Source: Halovenus rubra
GTDB lineage: Archaea > Halobacteriota > Halobacteria > Halobacteriales > Haloarculaceae
NCBI RefSeq assembly: GCF_026586665.1
Contig: NZ_JAODIY010000001.1
Location: forward strand, 186,001 to 250,000
DNA length: 64,000 bases
Reading direction: 5' to 3'
Of this stretch, positions 33,777 to 42,793 are shown in pieces (the stretch's first letter is position 1; each line of letters opens with the position of its first letter). The notes under the pieces are model-generated. The model was not told the origin of the DNA and ran no database searches. It was given only the letters and a program-made list of their open reading frames with translations. A program made the translations under genes and the position numbers.

Positions 33777-33871
33777 CGCGTCGGGTTCGCCTGTGGAGTA
33801 TAAAAGTGTGACCTGCGCGTGTGTTGGTTGGGAGAGACCACAGCGCTTGGCTTGCTTGTGAGTTCGCAGAC

Positions 33872-34270
33872 TCAGTGCAGTTTGAGCTCGACACGGCGAC
33901 CGTCGGGGTCACGGACGTAGGCCGCCCAGGCTCGGCCGTAGGCTCCATATCGTTTGTACGGTTCTCCGTCCTCGACTTCGATACCCTCCGCGCGAAGGTC
34001 GTCAAGCAGGCCCTCCAGTTCGCCCAGCGAGTCCACATCATCGGAGCGAACGAGGAGACAGATGTGTTCCCCGCCGACGTCGATTTCCTCGTCGGTCGGG
34101 ACGAGGTGGATGTGGCGGCCGCCGGCGACGACGGCAACGAAGGGGACCTCACCCGTCTCGTAGCGGTCGCGGTCCCGTACTGGTAGCCCAAGCAAGTCGT
34201 GATAGAACGAAAGCGCGTGGTCAAGGTCCGTTACCCGAATCGCCACATGGTCGAGGTCGACGACGTCCAT
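33872..34270 (-). CDS. VOC-family (glyoxalase/dioxygenase fold) protein
   Basis: A 132-residue single-domain VOC protein. The two beta-alpha-beta-beta-beta modules are visible as LDHVAIRVTDLDHALSFYHD and GEHICLLVRSDDVDSLGELEG. Possible metal ligands are His8, His61 or so in GGRHIHLV, and Glu in RRVELKLH at the end. The family includes glyoxalase I and extradiol dioxygenases; the substrate is unknown. The start at 34268-34270 removes three extra residues of the longest frame. Confidence 0.8.
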   Translation of the reverse strand: MDVVDLDHVAIRVTDLDHALSFYHDLLGLPVRDRDRYETGEVPFVAVVAGGRHIHLVPTDEEIDVGGEHICLLVRSDDVDSLGELEGLLDDLRAEGIEVEDGEPYKRYGAYGRAWAAYVRDPDGRRVELKLH

Positions 34271-34495
34271 ACGAAACAATGCACTGTAACAAACTTAACC
34301 GTTCAGCCGTGCGTGGGTGGTGGCAACAACGATTGGTGCCAAGGCGGCGGGTGAGGGAGTTCTATGGCGGATACCGGGGGCGTTATCAAAACTGCTCCAA
34401 AAGCCGGGCCACTACTCAGCCTCTTTCCTGATTGCGGGACGACTCCCTTGACAAATGATAATACTTAACACGCATGGATTTGATACAATCTCTAA

Positions 34496-34618
34496 ATGGG
34501 TAACGTAGGCCCCCCACTCCACGACTGCTCGAACTGTGGGCGAACGTTCAACGCGCGGATTAACAGCCACTGTCCAGCGTGTAAAGGAGAGATTCGACGC
34601 AAAGAAGGAACCAGCTAG
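34496..34618 (+). CDS. Tiny zinc-ribbon protein, 40 aa
   Basis: MGNVGPPLHDCSNCGRTFNA continues to CPACKGEIRRKEGTS and stops at 34616-34618. CSNCG (11-15) and CPACK (28-32) form a complete knuckle pair in only 40 residues. AT-rich sequence with ATAATACTTAAC (34458-34469) lies 27-38 bases ahead and could be its leaderless promoter. The stop overlaps the S9 peptidase stop on the other strand. Function unknown. Confidence 0.65.
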   Translation: MGNVGPPLHDCSNCGRTFNARINSHCPACKGEIRRKEGTS

Positions 34619-36681
34619 GCTGCGTTCTCGTCGGGTTCTTCCTCGTCTTCCGTTTCCCCAGCGGAGAGTCCTTCTTCGTCGTCACGGTCGAGCGCCCGCG
34701 GGACGTCGTGATACTCGGAATAGCCGTCGAACCACCGGACGATGCGCTCGATGCGGTCGACAATGTGCTTTGGTTGGCCGCTCCGAGACAGCTCGTGACC
34801 TTCCTCGGGATACCGAACAAAGCGTGTGTCGACGCCGTGCTTTCGGAGGATACGGTAGAACAACTCCGCCGAACAGGCTGGAGTCCGGTAGTCGTCGTCG
34901 CTGTGGAGGACGAGCGTCGGCGTCTCGACTTTGTGGGCGTGGCCGGTCGGCGAGTGCTCCCAGAGGAACTCGGGTTCTTCGGATGGCGTGGTGTCGAAGT
35001 CACCCTCGACGAGTGTGTATGCGCCGTCGGTCGAGCCGTAGAAACTCGTCAGGTCATAGACGCCCCGCTGGGAGACTGCGCTCTCGAAGAAGTCAGTCTG
35101 TCCGACCATCCAGGCGGTCATGTACCCGCCGAAACTGCCGCCAGTCAGGAATGCCTGATTCTCGTCGACATACTCCCGTTCGATGACTTCTTCGACGCCA
35201 GTCATTACGTCGCTCATCGTCACGTCGCCCCAGTCGCGCTCGATGGCCGACATGAAATCCTCGCCGTAGCCCGCCGAACCCCGGGGATTTGACCAGAAGA
35301 CAACGTAGCCACGCGCGGCAAGCGTCTGGAACTCGTGCCACATCGTCCCGCTCGTTGTCCACATCGCATGAGGACCGCCGTGGACTTCGACGGCGAGGGG
35401 ATACTGCTTTTCAGGGTCAAAATCTGGTGGCGTGAGCAGCCAGCCCTGTACTTCTGTTCCCTCATTTTCATAGCAGAGTTCTTCGGGTCGAGAGACTGCC
35501 CGGTCGTCAAGTAGCTTGGCGTTGAGCCGCGTGAGGCGATGCTCCTCTGCACCGCCACGCGTTGAGACAAAAAGGTCACCGGGGTGGTCCCACTCACTGC
35601 GAACAAAGGCAATCAGGTCGTCGCCGACGTGAGCACTATCGAGGCTACTCCAATCTTCGCGTAGGACCCGCCTCGCATCGGTTTCGTCGTACGCAACAGT
35701 CCACAACGCCCCCGAACCCTCGTCTGGCGTCGTAAAGAACAACTGCTCCTCGTTGGGGCCCCACTGTGGAGTGGCCGCATAGCCGAGTGTGCGGTCGAGG
35801 TCTGCTGTCGGATGGTGGATATCACCGCTATCTGCGTCGAGTACCTTTGCTTCGGTCTGTTTTAGGCTGGTCTGTTCAGGGTCCGAGAACAGGTATGCGA
35901 TCAGTCCGTCGCTTGTCGCCGAAAGGACTGTGCCCCACCCGGTTGTGGTGTGGAGAACCGCTGTCTCATCGGTGCTGAGGTCATGGCTGATAATCTCGTA
36001 TTCAAGAGAATCGTCAGGGTCAGGCTCTCCGACGCTTCTGGTGTAGTAGAGCGTTGTCTCGTCTTGCCATGTCGGCCCGTCATAATCCCAGTTGCCGTCG
36101 GTGAGGCGCTTTATCTCGTCGTCTTCGTCGGGACGGTCACCGCCGAGGTCGACGGTGTAGACATGACTGCGTTTCCCATCGACGTACTGCTCCATCGACC
36201 GGTAGACCGTTCGATCGATAACTCGTGGGTCGGGGCTATCAGGCTGGAAACCCTCGGGAACATCGATATCGTGGTCCTCCTTGCGGTCTTCTTTACGAAC
36301 ACTCTGGACGAACGCGATTGTCGACCCGTCGGGTGCCCATTCGATGCTGCGGACACCGCCTGCGACGTTTGTTACCTGCCGGGCTTCACCGCCGGCTGTC
36401 GGGAGGACCCACAGCTGTGGACGGTCATCGTCTGCGCCCCGCGTCGAAACAAAGGCGAGTCTATCGCCGCTTGGACTCCACCGGGGCTGGCTGTCGACAC
36501 CTTCCTCAACAGTGAACCGACGGAGGGCGTCACCGCCTGTCGAGACGACGTAGATTGTCGCGGCGTAGGATTCGTCGTCGGGGACCTTCCGGACGAACGC
36601 GACAGATTCGCCGTCGGGAGATACCCGCGGCTCTTCGACCTGCACGATGTCATGGAAATCGACTGCTTCGATTCGTTCCAT
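34615..36681 (-). CDS. Prolyl-oligopeptidase family (S9) serine peptidase
   Basis: A 688-residue cytoplasmic peptidase: a seven-bladed propeller (about 10-400, beginning FHDIVQVEEPRVSPDGESVA) and an alpha/beta-hydrolase domain. The catalytic Ser516 lies in GGSFGGYMT, Asp near 596 in LHSDDDYRTP and His near 629 in EEGHELSRSG. It fits acylaminoacyl-peptidase-like S9C enzymes, which trim peptides or release acylated amino acids. The ATG at 36679-36681 is chosen because the longer frame has no homologous N-terminus. The C-terminal tail is highly acidic. Confidence 0.92.
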   Translation of the reverse strand: MERIEAVDFHDIVQVEEPRVSPDGESVAFVRKVPDDESYAATIYVVSTGGDALRRFTVEEGVDSQPRWSPSGDRLAFVSTRGADDDRPQLWVLPTAGGEARQVTNVAGGVRSIEWAPDGSTIAFVQSVRKEDRKEDHDIDVPEGFQPDSPDPRVIDRTVYRSMEQYVDGKRSHVYTVDLGGDRPDEDDEIKRLTDGNWDYDGPTWQDETTLYYTRSVGEPDPDDSLEYEIISHDLSTDETAVLHTTTGWGTVLSATSDGLIAYLFSDPEQTSLKQTEAKVLDADSGDIHHPTADLDRTLGYAATPQWGPNEEQLFFTTPDEGSGALWTVAYDETDARRVLREDWSSLDSAHVGDDLIAFVRSEWDHPGDLFVSTRGGAEEHRLTRLNAKLLDDRAVSRPEELCYENEGTEVQGWLLTPPDFDPEKQYPLAVEVHGGPHAMWTTSGTMWHEFQTLAARGYVVFWSNPRGSAGYGEDFMSAIERDWGDVTMSDVMTGVEEVIEREYVDENQAFLTGGSFGGYMTAWMVGQTDFFESAVSQRGVYDLTSFYGSTDGAYTLVEGDFDTTPSEEPEFLWEHSPTGHAHKVETPTLVLHSDDDYRTPACSAELFYRILRKHGVDTRFVRYPEEGHELSRSGQPKHIVDRIERIVRWFDGYSEYHDVPRALDRDDEEGLSAGETEDEEEPDENAA

Positions 36682-36815
36682 GCAATCGGTGTGGTTTCCT
36701 GTTGCATGGGGGTTTCGGTTGCGGCGGTGTCGGCCTGTTCCCGGAGGGCTAGACGATTTCTGCTCGGGCAACTTGCCACGACATATTTGTGGCCTCGACA
36801 AGATCCTACAACTAT

Positions 36816-37328
36816 ATGCTCCGCCAGCAACGTGATGGTACTCCTGTGGGGAGCAGCCAGCGTTCACTTGAGCGACGGACACTGCTCGCGGTTGGGGCCA
36901 CGACGCTTCTCACTTCGATTACAGGCTGTACCCGCATCAGCGAATTTGTCGCTGACTACGTTGTCGGCGATGTCAATCTGTTTAATCTCTCGGAGGACCG
37001 ACTGACCGGGTCGCTCGAATTTATTGGTCCCAACGGCGAGGAACTCCTTGCCGAGTCGCTTGACCTCGACCCCGACGCTGATGTGGAGAAACGCAAGCCG
37101 ACGGTCATATATGAGGACGTGTTAAACAGCACTGGCCCCCATCGAATCAACCTCGAAACCGATGGCCCAAGCGACCGTGCGAACATCTCGGTCTCTGACA
37201 TCCTGCGTGTTACCGACCCCGGAGAAGAGAAGGTGGTTGTCTTTTTCGGTAACAAAGTCGGTAACGAGTTCTTGACGCTATCGCTTATCGAGGACTTTGC
37301 GGAACTCGAAGACGACTTAGAGAGCTAA
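36816..37328 (+). CDS. Twin-arginine lipoprotein of unknown function
   Basis: A 170-residue Tat lipoprotein, with RRTLLAVGATTLLTSITGC providing the twin arginines and a lipobox Cys. The mature part is beta-rich (VVGDVNLFNLSEDRLTGSLE, NLETDGPSDRANISVSDILR) and acidic. Similar haloarchaeal lipoproteins are common but unnamed. The start at 36816-36818 follows AACTATATG, with ATATTTGTGG further upstream as a possible promoter. It is divergent from the S9 peptidase. Confidence 0.7.
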   Translation: MLRQQRDGTPVGSSQRSLERRTLLAVGATTLLTSITGCTRISEFVADYVVGDVNLFNLSEDRLTGSLEFIGPNGEELLAESLDLDPDADVEKRKPTVIYEDVLNSTGPHRINLETDGPSDRANISVSDILRVTDPGEEKVVVFFGNKVGNEFLTLSLIEDFAELEDDLES

Positions 37329-37334
37329 CGCAAC

Positions 37335-37805
37335 TTAGAGTTCGCTGAGACTGGTATGAGTCACTTGGTCAGTCTCGTCTTTCTCGAATAGCCAGACGAA
37401 CACAGGGACATAACAGAGCCAGGCAAGCACGTATCCGATGCCTATGAGCATACTACGCGTGTCTACTGTGGCGATACACCCGTCGACGAGGCCGATAAGC
37501 AAGACGATACCGACAAGAACAGCGACTGATGGAGTATCGAGCCAGTCGTAGACAACACCGACGAGTGAGCCGGCGATGTAGCCGACCGCATACCGCCAAA
37601 GCGCTGCGCTGCCGACGTATAGATAAAAATAGGCCGATATTGAGGGGCCGGGGTCGATACCAGTTAGCTGGACGACCGACTCTAGTCGCCCAACAAACGA
37701 ATCTTGCACGCTGAACAGACTAACGACGACGAGTAATGCCGTCAGCAGTCCAACGACGCGTCCAGCTTTCACGCCAGCGTGTGCTGGGTCGTGCTGTTCG
37801 ACCAT
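37335..37805 (-). CDS. Integral membrane protein
   Basis: A 156-residue protein with about four transmembrane helices: GLLTALLVVVSLFSVQ, ISAYFYLYVGSAALWRYAV, VAVLVGIVLLIGLVDG and MLIGIGYVLAWLCYVPVFVW. The start MVEQHDPAHAGVK at 37803-37805 is used since upstream codons overlap the YbjQ-like gene. The pair is probably one transcript (14-base gap). No family assigned. Confidence 0.6.
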   Translation of the reverse strand: MVEQHDPAHAGVKAGRVVGLLTALLVVVSLFSVQDSFVGRLESVVQLTGIDPGPSISAYFYLYVGSAALWRYAVGYIAGSLVGVVYDWLDTPSVAVLVGIVLLIGLVDGCIATVDTRSMLIGIGYVLAWLCYVPVFVWLFEKDETDQVTHTSLSEL

Positions 37806-37818
37806 CGAGGGTGTCGAC

Positions 37819-38133
37819 TTACGCCAGGCGGACCGCAGTTCCGTAGGCAAGTACCTCTGAGCCGCCGTTCGATATTTCCGAGCTTTCGAGCCGGACGTTG
37901 ACAATCGCGTCGGCGTTCATCGACTTGGCATCCTCGACCATTCGACTGAGTGCCTCTTCACGGGCTTTCGTCAGCAGCTCCGAGTAGGCCTTGAGCTCCC
38001 CTCCGGTGAGGTTTCGGATGCTTTGCGTAATGTCTCGGCCCACGTTACGCGCTTCAACCGTGTTGCCACGCGCGATACCGAGTGACTCTTCAATCTCTTC
38101 GCCTGGCACAGTGTCTGTGTTTACAACTTCCAT
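37819..38133 (-). CDS. YbjQ/UPF0145-type (heavy-metal-binding-like) protein
   Basis: A 104-residue protein with the complete family pattern: VVNTDTVPGEEIEESLGIAR, then ARNVGRDITQSIRNLTGGEL, KAYSELLTKAREEALSRMVE and ADAIVNVRLESSEI. The fold is a small pentamer-forming alpha/beta protein annotated as putative heavy-metal binding, but its real role is unknown. It leads a likely two-gene unit with the membrane protein downstream. Confidence 0.88.
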   Translation of the reverse strand: MEVVNTDTVPGEEIEESLGIARGNTVEARNVGRDITQSIRNLTGGELKAYSELLTKAREEALSRMVEDAKSMNADAIVNVRLESSEISNGGSEVLAYGTAVRLA

Positions 38134-38228
38134 ACGCAGCTATACGCTACAGACTATTACAAAAGTGATGGGATTGTTTCACTGCTGGCAACGATTAAGC
38201 TTTGGTTGCCGAGGCGATACGGTGTCGT

Positions 38229-38993
38229 GTGCAGATTGTCGGATACGAGTCAGCTCCTGTCGGCGACTCTACTGTCGCTACACTCCTGATCGCTCGTGAC
38301 GGTGCTATCGAGTCGGTTTCGTTAGAGCCCGGGACTGACATTGCCTATCAACTCGGAGAGCGACACTGTGCCGGAGTGGTCGAAGATGGCGTTCACGAAC
38401 CCTGCACAGCCGAGCGTGCACCCTACTGTGACCGCCATACCTCCCGCTGGGCGTGTGCGAGATGTACCGGCGACTGCAACATGCCACTGCCCACCTGTCA
38501 CGAGGAACACGCCGTCTACCTCGCTGCGTTCGCGCCGGCGACGTTCAAGGTTGGCGTCACCCGGTCGTGGCGGGTAGAAACCCGCCTGCGCGAACAGGGG
38601 GCAGACCGGGCAGCCCACATTCGTACTGTCGAGGATGGGAACGTTGCCCGGCAAATCGAGGCCGATATCGCTACTGATATCTCCGACCGCGTGCGGGTCC
38701 AGACAAAAATTGAGGGGATACACCACACGGTCGATGACAGCGCGTGGACGGCCCTTCTTTCTCGGTTCGACCCAATTGAGACGTTCTCGTTTGCGTATCG
38801 TCTTGGGCTTTCAGAACGGCCTGTCGCCGAAACAATTGCCACCGGAACCGTTCGCGGAACACAGGGGCGCGTTCTCGTCTTGTCCCATGAGGGCACTACA
38901 TACGCCGTTAACCTCCGGAACCTAGTTGGTTACGAACTCACCGAGGGAACAACTAGGCGTGCGCTCCAGTCGAGTTTCGCTGCTTTCCAGTGA
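38229..38993 (+). CDS. DUF2797 protein
   Basis: A 254-residue protein that begins at GTG 38229-38231 (MQIVGYESAPVGDSTVAT); an in-frame TTG lies 27 bases upstream. Zinc-ligand-like Cys and His are spread in AGVVEDGVHEPCTAERAPYC, CARCTGDC and CHEEHAVYLAAFAP, followed by FKVGVTRSWRVETRLREQGA, a GIY-YIG-like beta-hairpin segment that gives DUF2797 its resemblance to nuclease-type folds. The function is not known. It is divergent from the YbjQ-like gene. Confidence 0.8.
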   Translation: MQIVGYESAPVGDSTVATLLIARDGAIESVSLEPGTDIAYQLGERHCAGVVEDGVHEPCTAERAPYCDRHTSRWACARCTGDCNMPLPTCHEEHAVYLAAFAPATFKVGVTRSWRVETRLREQGADRAAHIRTVEDGNVARQIEADIATDISDRVRVQTKIEGIHHTVDDSAWTALLSRFDPIETFSFAYRLGLSERPVAETIATGTVRGTQGRVLVLSHEGTTYAVNLRNLVGYELTEGTTRRALQSSFAAFQ

Positions 38994-39064
38994 GTGTCCT
39001 CGATGACTGCTCCGCAAACAGGAGAGTCTAAGTGTATCCGGTAGAACCACTTCACAATCCCCAG

Positions 39065-40306
39065 ATGAGTCTGAACGCGAACGACAGGGCTATTGCCGGG
39101 TTCACCATGACCGGCCACGCGCTTGTCCACTGGTTCGAAACCTCGATTCCGATTTTCCTTGTGGTATGGCTCGCCGAATTCGATGTTTCGGTCGGTCTGT
39201 TTGGCCTGATTGTTGCGCTTGGCTACGCACCGTTTGGCATCGGTGCACTCCCCGGTGGCGTGCTTGCCGACCGGTACGGGACGAAACGGCTCATCGTCTT
39301 CTGTCTCGCCGGGATGGCCGGTTCGTTTCTTGTGCTCGCGTTGGCTTCTTCTATCTATGCAATCGCTCTCGGACTCATCCTCTGGGGTATCGCCGCCAGT
39401 GTCTATCACCCCGCTGGCCTTTCGCTAATCTCTACTGGCGTCGAGGAACGAGGAACGGTGTTTGCCTACCACGGCATCGCCGGTAATATTGGCATCGCGC
39501 TTGGTCCTTTCGTCGCCGCGACGCTGTTGATATTCTATCAGTGGGAATACGTCGCTGTGGCACTCTCTGTTCCGGGCATTTTTGCTGCTTTGTACGGACT
39601 GTCCGCCGATTTTGACCCTGTTGCTGGTGCCGATGAAATTGACGACGAAACCGACGAGCAACCCGCCTCGCTGTCCGACTTGTTGTCCAGCTCGCGTGCA
39701 TTATTTGCCAGTGCGTTCGCGGTGGTCTTCGTTATCGTCTCGTTCGAGGGGCTATTTTACCGTGGCGTGTTGACCTACCTACCAGAGATTCTACAGGATA
39801 TCGATGCACTGGCCAACTTCGACCCCGGCCTCGGGCTTGAAGGCATCAACCCTGGTGACTATATCTACGTTGGCCTTCTCGTCATTGGGATGGCGGGCCA
39901 ATATGTCGGCGGGAAGGCGACTGACCGCGTGACTCCTGCACGCGGAATTATTGGCATTTTTGTCGTGTTGGCTACCCTCGCTGCGTTGTTTGTCCCGGTA
40001 TCGAAGCGTGGAGTCGCGCCGCTGGTCGTGCTCTGTGGCGTCATCGGCTTCTTTTTGTTCGCTATCCAGCCTTTCTATCAGGAGGCCGTCGCCGTCTACA
40101 CGCCACCTGAAGGCCGTGGCCTCTCCTATGGGTACACGTATCTCGGCGAGTTTGGATTTGGCTCTGCTTCTATCGCTATCGGCGGCTTTTTACTTGGCTC
40201 GTTTGACATTGTCGTCTTTTTCGGAACGCTGTCAGCGGTCGCGCTGATTGGGGCTGGCCTCGCAACCGTCCTTCTGATTCAGTACCGAGGTAGTCCGTCG
40301 AGGTAG
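39065..40306 (+). CDS. Major facilitator superfamily transporter
   Basis: A 413-residue transporter with twelve predicted helices. The MFS loop 2-3 motif is visible as GGVLADRYGTKRLI. Helix 1 contains HALVHWFETSIPIFLVVW, and the long central loop (about 190-215, ADEIDDETDEQPAS) is acidic and cytoplasmic. It resembles the fosmidomycin-resistance (Fsr)-like group, but no substrate can be given. The second ATG (39065) gives the more usual short N-terminus. A small membrane protein gene follows after 53 bases. Confidence 0.85.
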   Translation: MSLNANDRAIAGFTMTGHALVHWFETSIPIFLVVWLAEFDVSVGLFGLIVALGYAPFGIGALPGGVLADRYGTKRLIVFCLAGMAGSFLVLALASSIYAIALGLILWGIAASVYHPAGLSLISTGVEERGTVFAYHGIAGNIGIALGPFVAATLLIFYQWEYVAVALSVPGIFAALYGLSADFDPVAGADEIDDETDEQPASLSDLLSSSRALFASAFAVVFVIVSFEGLFYRGVLTYLPEILQDIDALANFDPGLGLEGINPGDYIYVGLLVIGMAGQYVGGKATDRVTPARGIIGIFVVLATLAALFVPVSKRGVAPLVVLCGVIGFFLFAIQPFYQEAVAVYTPPEGRGLSYGYTYLGEFGFGSASIAIGGFLLGSFDIVVFFGTLSAVALIGAGLATVLLIQYRGSPSR

Positions 40307-40359
40307 GTCGACAAAAACAAATTCCACAGGATTTTTTCATCGGTCGTTGAACTGTCGGT

Positions 40360-40599
40360 ATGGCTGGATTCTCGATTTCGCTGTCTCTCCCAGTTGCACT
40401 CCTTTTGGCCGCAACCGGGAGCGTCCTTATCTACCGGGATGCGACCGAACGTAGCATGCAGACCGCAGATATGTGGGCTGTCGGCTTCTTTGTCGCGTTC
40501 TTTGTCTTGCCAATAATCGGCGGGGTCATCGTACTGCTCTATTATCTGCAGAAACGCGACCCGAACTATCCACAGCCCGAGGCAGTACCAAGCACGTAG
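40360..40599 (+). CDS. Small two-helix membrane protein
   Basis: A 79-residue protein with helices at about 5-24 (SISLSLPVALLLAATGSVLI) and 42-65 (GFFVAFFVLPIIGGVIVLLY), followed by a Pro-rich polar tail (KRDPNYPQPEAVPST). Similar proteins occur throughout haloarchaea without a named function. It follows the MFS gene closely and converges on the acyl-CoA dehydrogenase gene. Confidence 0.65.
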   Translation: MAGFSISLSLPVALLLAATGSVLIYRDATERSMQTADMWAVGFFVAFFVLPIIGGVIVLLYYLQKRDPNYPQPEAVPST

Positions 40600-40611
40600 T
40601 CACGACGCCCC

Positions 40612-41736
40612 TCACTCAGTCAAGTGCCGGGCGATTATATCTTTCTGGATTTCGGAGGTCCCCTCGTAGATGGTTGTAATCTTGGCATCGCGGTAGTACC
40701 GCTCGACATCGAAGTCCTTGGTAAAGCCGTAGCCGCCGTGAATCTGCACAGCGTCATCAGCAACGTCGACGGCTGTTTCACTGGCGAAATACTTCGCCAT
40801 CGAGGCGGCCTGTGGCGCGATGTCGTCCTCGTTTTGTCGGGCGGCGTCATGCGTGAGCAGGCGGGCCGCCTGCACATCGGTCTGCATGTCTGCGAGTTTG
40901 TGGGCAATTGCCTGATGTTCGCTGATTTGTGTGCCAAACTGCTCGCGTTCGTGGGCGTACTCGATAGAGTCGTCAAGTGCCGCCTGTGCGAGGCCGACTG
41001 CTTGGCTGGCAATAGCGATGCGACCACCGGTAAGAATCGAGAACGCCGCCTTTAGCCCTTGTCCCACCTCGGTCAAGCGGTAGGATTTAGAAATCCGAGC
41101 GTCGTCGAAAATAAGCGTCGTCGTGTCGCTGGCCCGCAGGCCGAGCTTATCCTCTTTTTTGCCCACCGTGACGCCCTCAGTGTCCATCGGGACGAGGAAC
41201 TGGGTCACTGTCTCGGGGTCGTCGCGGTCCGTTTTGGCAAAGAGAATACAGACACCTGCACGTGTCCCGTTCGTAATCCACTGTTTCTTGCCATCGATGA
41301 CGTACTCGTCGCCCTCGGGGCGGGCTTCTGTGGTCATCGCAGCTGGATTCGAGCCGGCGTGTGGCTCCGACAGTGCGAACGCGCCGACCGGTCGCCCCTC
41401 ATTCATCTCCGGCAGCCACTCTTCTTTGTGCTGCTCCGAGCCAAACTCGGTGATACACGAGGTCGCCAGCGCGTGGACTGAGAGTGCTGTCGCCAGCGAG
41501 AGGTGGCCACGGGCGATTTCCTCGTTGATGATGCTGTATGTCACCTCGTCGGCATCGAAGCCACCGTACTCTTCGGGGACGGTCAGCCCGGCAAAGCCAA
41601 GCTTGGCAAGTTCGTCCCAGACGTCCTCGGGAAACTCTTGGTTTTCGTCGGCTTCGTCGACGACATCGGCCACTTCGTCCTCGACAAACTCACGTATCGT
41701 CTCCTGTATCAGCTCCTGTTCGGCTGTCAGTTCCAT
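40612..41736 (-). CDS. Acyl-CoA dehydrogenase
   Basis: A 374-residue FAD enzyme of fatty-acid or branched-chain acyl-CoA oxidation. Seen are ALSEPHAGSNPAAMTTEA (FAD/substrate region), KKQWITNGTRAGV, REQFGTQISEHQAIAHKLAD, QIHGGYGFTKDFDVERYYRD and the catalytic Glu in IYEGTSEIQK near the C-terminus. This placement of Glu is that of medium/short-chain dehydrogenases. It would pass electrons to an electron-transfer flavoprotein, not encoded here. No beta-oxidation partner adjoins. Confidence 0.93.
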   Translation of the reverse strand: MELTAEQELIQETIREFVEDEVADVVDEADENQEFPEDVWDELAKLGFAGLTVPEEYGGFDADEVTYSIINEEIARGHLSLATALSVHALATSCITEFGSEQHKEEWLPEMNEGRPVGAFALSEPHAGSNPAAMTTEARPEGDEYVIDGKKQWITNGTRAGVCILFAKTDRDDPETVTQFLVPMDTEGVTVGKKEDKLGLRASDTTTLIFDDARISKSYRLTEVGQGLKAAFSILTGGRIAIASQAVGLAQAALDDSIEYAHEREQFGTQISEHQAIAHKLADMQTDVQAARLLTHDAARQNEDDIAPQAASMAKYFASETAVDVADDAVQIHGGYGFTKDFDVERYYRDAKITTIYEGTSEIQKDIIARHLTE

Positions 41737-41786
41737 ACCCGCAGTTAGGAGTCCCTTGTAGTAAACGCTGGTACTTCTCGACTGCC

Positions 41787-42110
41787 TTACTCTCCGGTGA
41801 GCCCGAATACCTGCTGCAACTCGGCCTCTATTTCGTCGAGATACCGGTCCAGTGTCGCCTCTAGCTTTTTGTCGTCGACAACGACTCCCTGGAGACGCGA
41901 TTCTGGCTCGTCGGGTAGCTCGATGCGAAACTCGCCATCTCCCTCGTAGAACGGCTCGCTTTCGGAGAGGATTCCCTGGTCGATGGCGTGAATCAGCTCG
42001 GAGTCGTAGGCATCGTTCATCGTCTCGAACGCCTGCTTGTAGGCGCGCTGTAGCTCAGCGAAGTAGTTCGCGTACTTGTCCTCGAATTTGTCCGGGTCGA
42101 AGTCGGTCAT
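41787..42110 (-). CDS. Conserved haloarchaeal protein (DUF5783-like)
   Basis: A 107-residue acidic protein: MTDFDPDKFEDKYANYFAEL, then QRAYKQAFETMNDAYDSELI, and a C-terminal helix EATLDRYLDEIEAELQQVFG. I recognise it as a family widespread in haloarchaea (DUF5783 from memory), function unknown. The first helix pair resembles a coiled dimer. An ATG nine bases upstream gives three extra residues (MGP). It stands 50 bases upstream of the acyl-CoA dehydrogenase. Confidence 0.75.
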   Translation of the reverse strand: MTDFDPDKFEDKYANYFAELQRAYKQAFETMNDAYDSELIHAIDQGILSESEPFYEGDGEFRIELPDEPESRLQGVVVDDKKLEATLDRYLDEIEAELQQVFGLTGE

Positions 42111-42171
42111 CGGGCCCAAATAGCTGTCCGACGCTCAAATTCTTGCCGTTTGGTCTCTGGGAGAATCACAG

Positions 42172-42402
42172 TCACGGGTTTTGACTATGCTTTTGTGGGA
42201 GATAGATTGTGATGTAGCTCACGAAAATAACACCAAAGACGCCGCCGACGATCAAGTAATACATTGGGTCGATGTTCACAAGCGCATCGGCAATCTCTTT
42301 GATAGCACCCGCGCCGCTGGTGGTCGTGCCATAAAACTCGATATACAGCACGATGCTGACCAGCACGACGAGCACCATATCGAAGACGTCCCGCGGCCTC
42401 AT
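42172..42402 (-). CDS. Small membrane protein
   Basis: A 76-residue protein with helices MVLVVLVSIVLYIEFYG (about 9-25) and YYLIVGGVFGVIFVSYITIY (about 47-67), joined by a helical loop (GAGAIKEIADALVNIDPM). The start MRPRDVFDM at 42400-42402 is used; an upstream ATG (42429) adds nine residues. No family assigned. Confidence 0.6.
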   Translation of the reverse strand: MRPRDVFDMVLVVLVSIVLYIEFYGTTTSGAGAIKEIADALVNIDPMYYLIVGGVFGVIFVSYITIYLPQKHSQNP

Positions 42403-42559
42403 TGGTAGTACTCTCTCGCCAATGCGCATTAGCTTTGCCGCCTCGCGCTTGCCGTGTGTTTTTCCGAACAACCTATCTGGTCTGTCGAACCTGAACGGAC
42501 AGTCCGGCAGGCTCTGGCGTCGTGATGACTGCCAACACGACGAGCGTGTCAAATCCTTA

Positions 42560-42685
42560 TCACACGAATTCGGGGACGCTGACCACCCAGTTGAGTACAC
42601 CGAGTCCCAGCAGTGTTCCCTCGACACCGATCAAGAGATCGCCGACGACCTCTGCAGTCAACGCCGGTGTCTCCTGTGGGGTCAT
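42560..42685 (-). CDS. Possible 41-aa membrane peptide
   Basis: ATG at 42683-42685 gives MTPQETPALTAEVVGDLLIG followed by VEGTLLGLGVLNWVVSVPEF and stops at 42560-42562. The second half could span the membrane once. Codon choice is haloarchaeal-like, but there is no homology support and no clear promoter, so it may be chance. Confidence 0.35.
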   Translation of the reverse strand: MTPQETPALTAEVVGDLLIGVEGTLLGLGVLNWVVSVPEFV

Positions 42686-42793
42686 CCCACTGCTGAGATA
42701 CGGGGTACTAAAGTGCTCTATCACCGACTCAAACCGTTCTTTTCGACACAGCGCTGATCTCTCGATATGTGACCGACCGCACGCAGCGCGGTA

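Noticed and set aside
36681-36882. 67-residue N-terminal extension of the S9 peptidase
   Set aside because: The extension overlaps the divergent lipoprotein start, is rich in Cys, His and Arg unlike the mature protein, and is not needed for the family fold.
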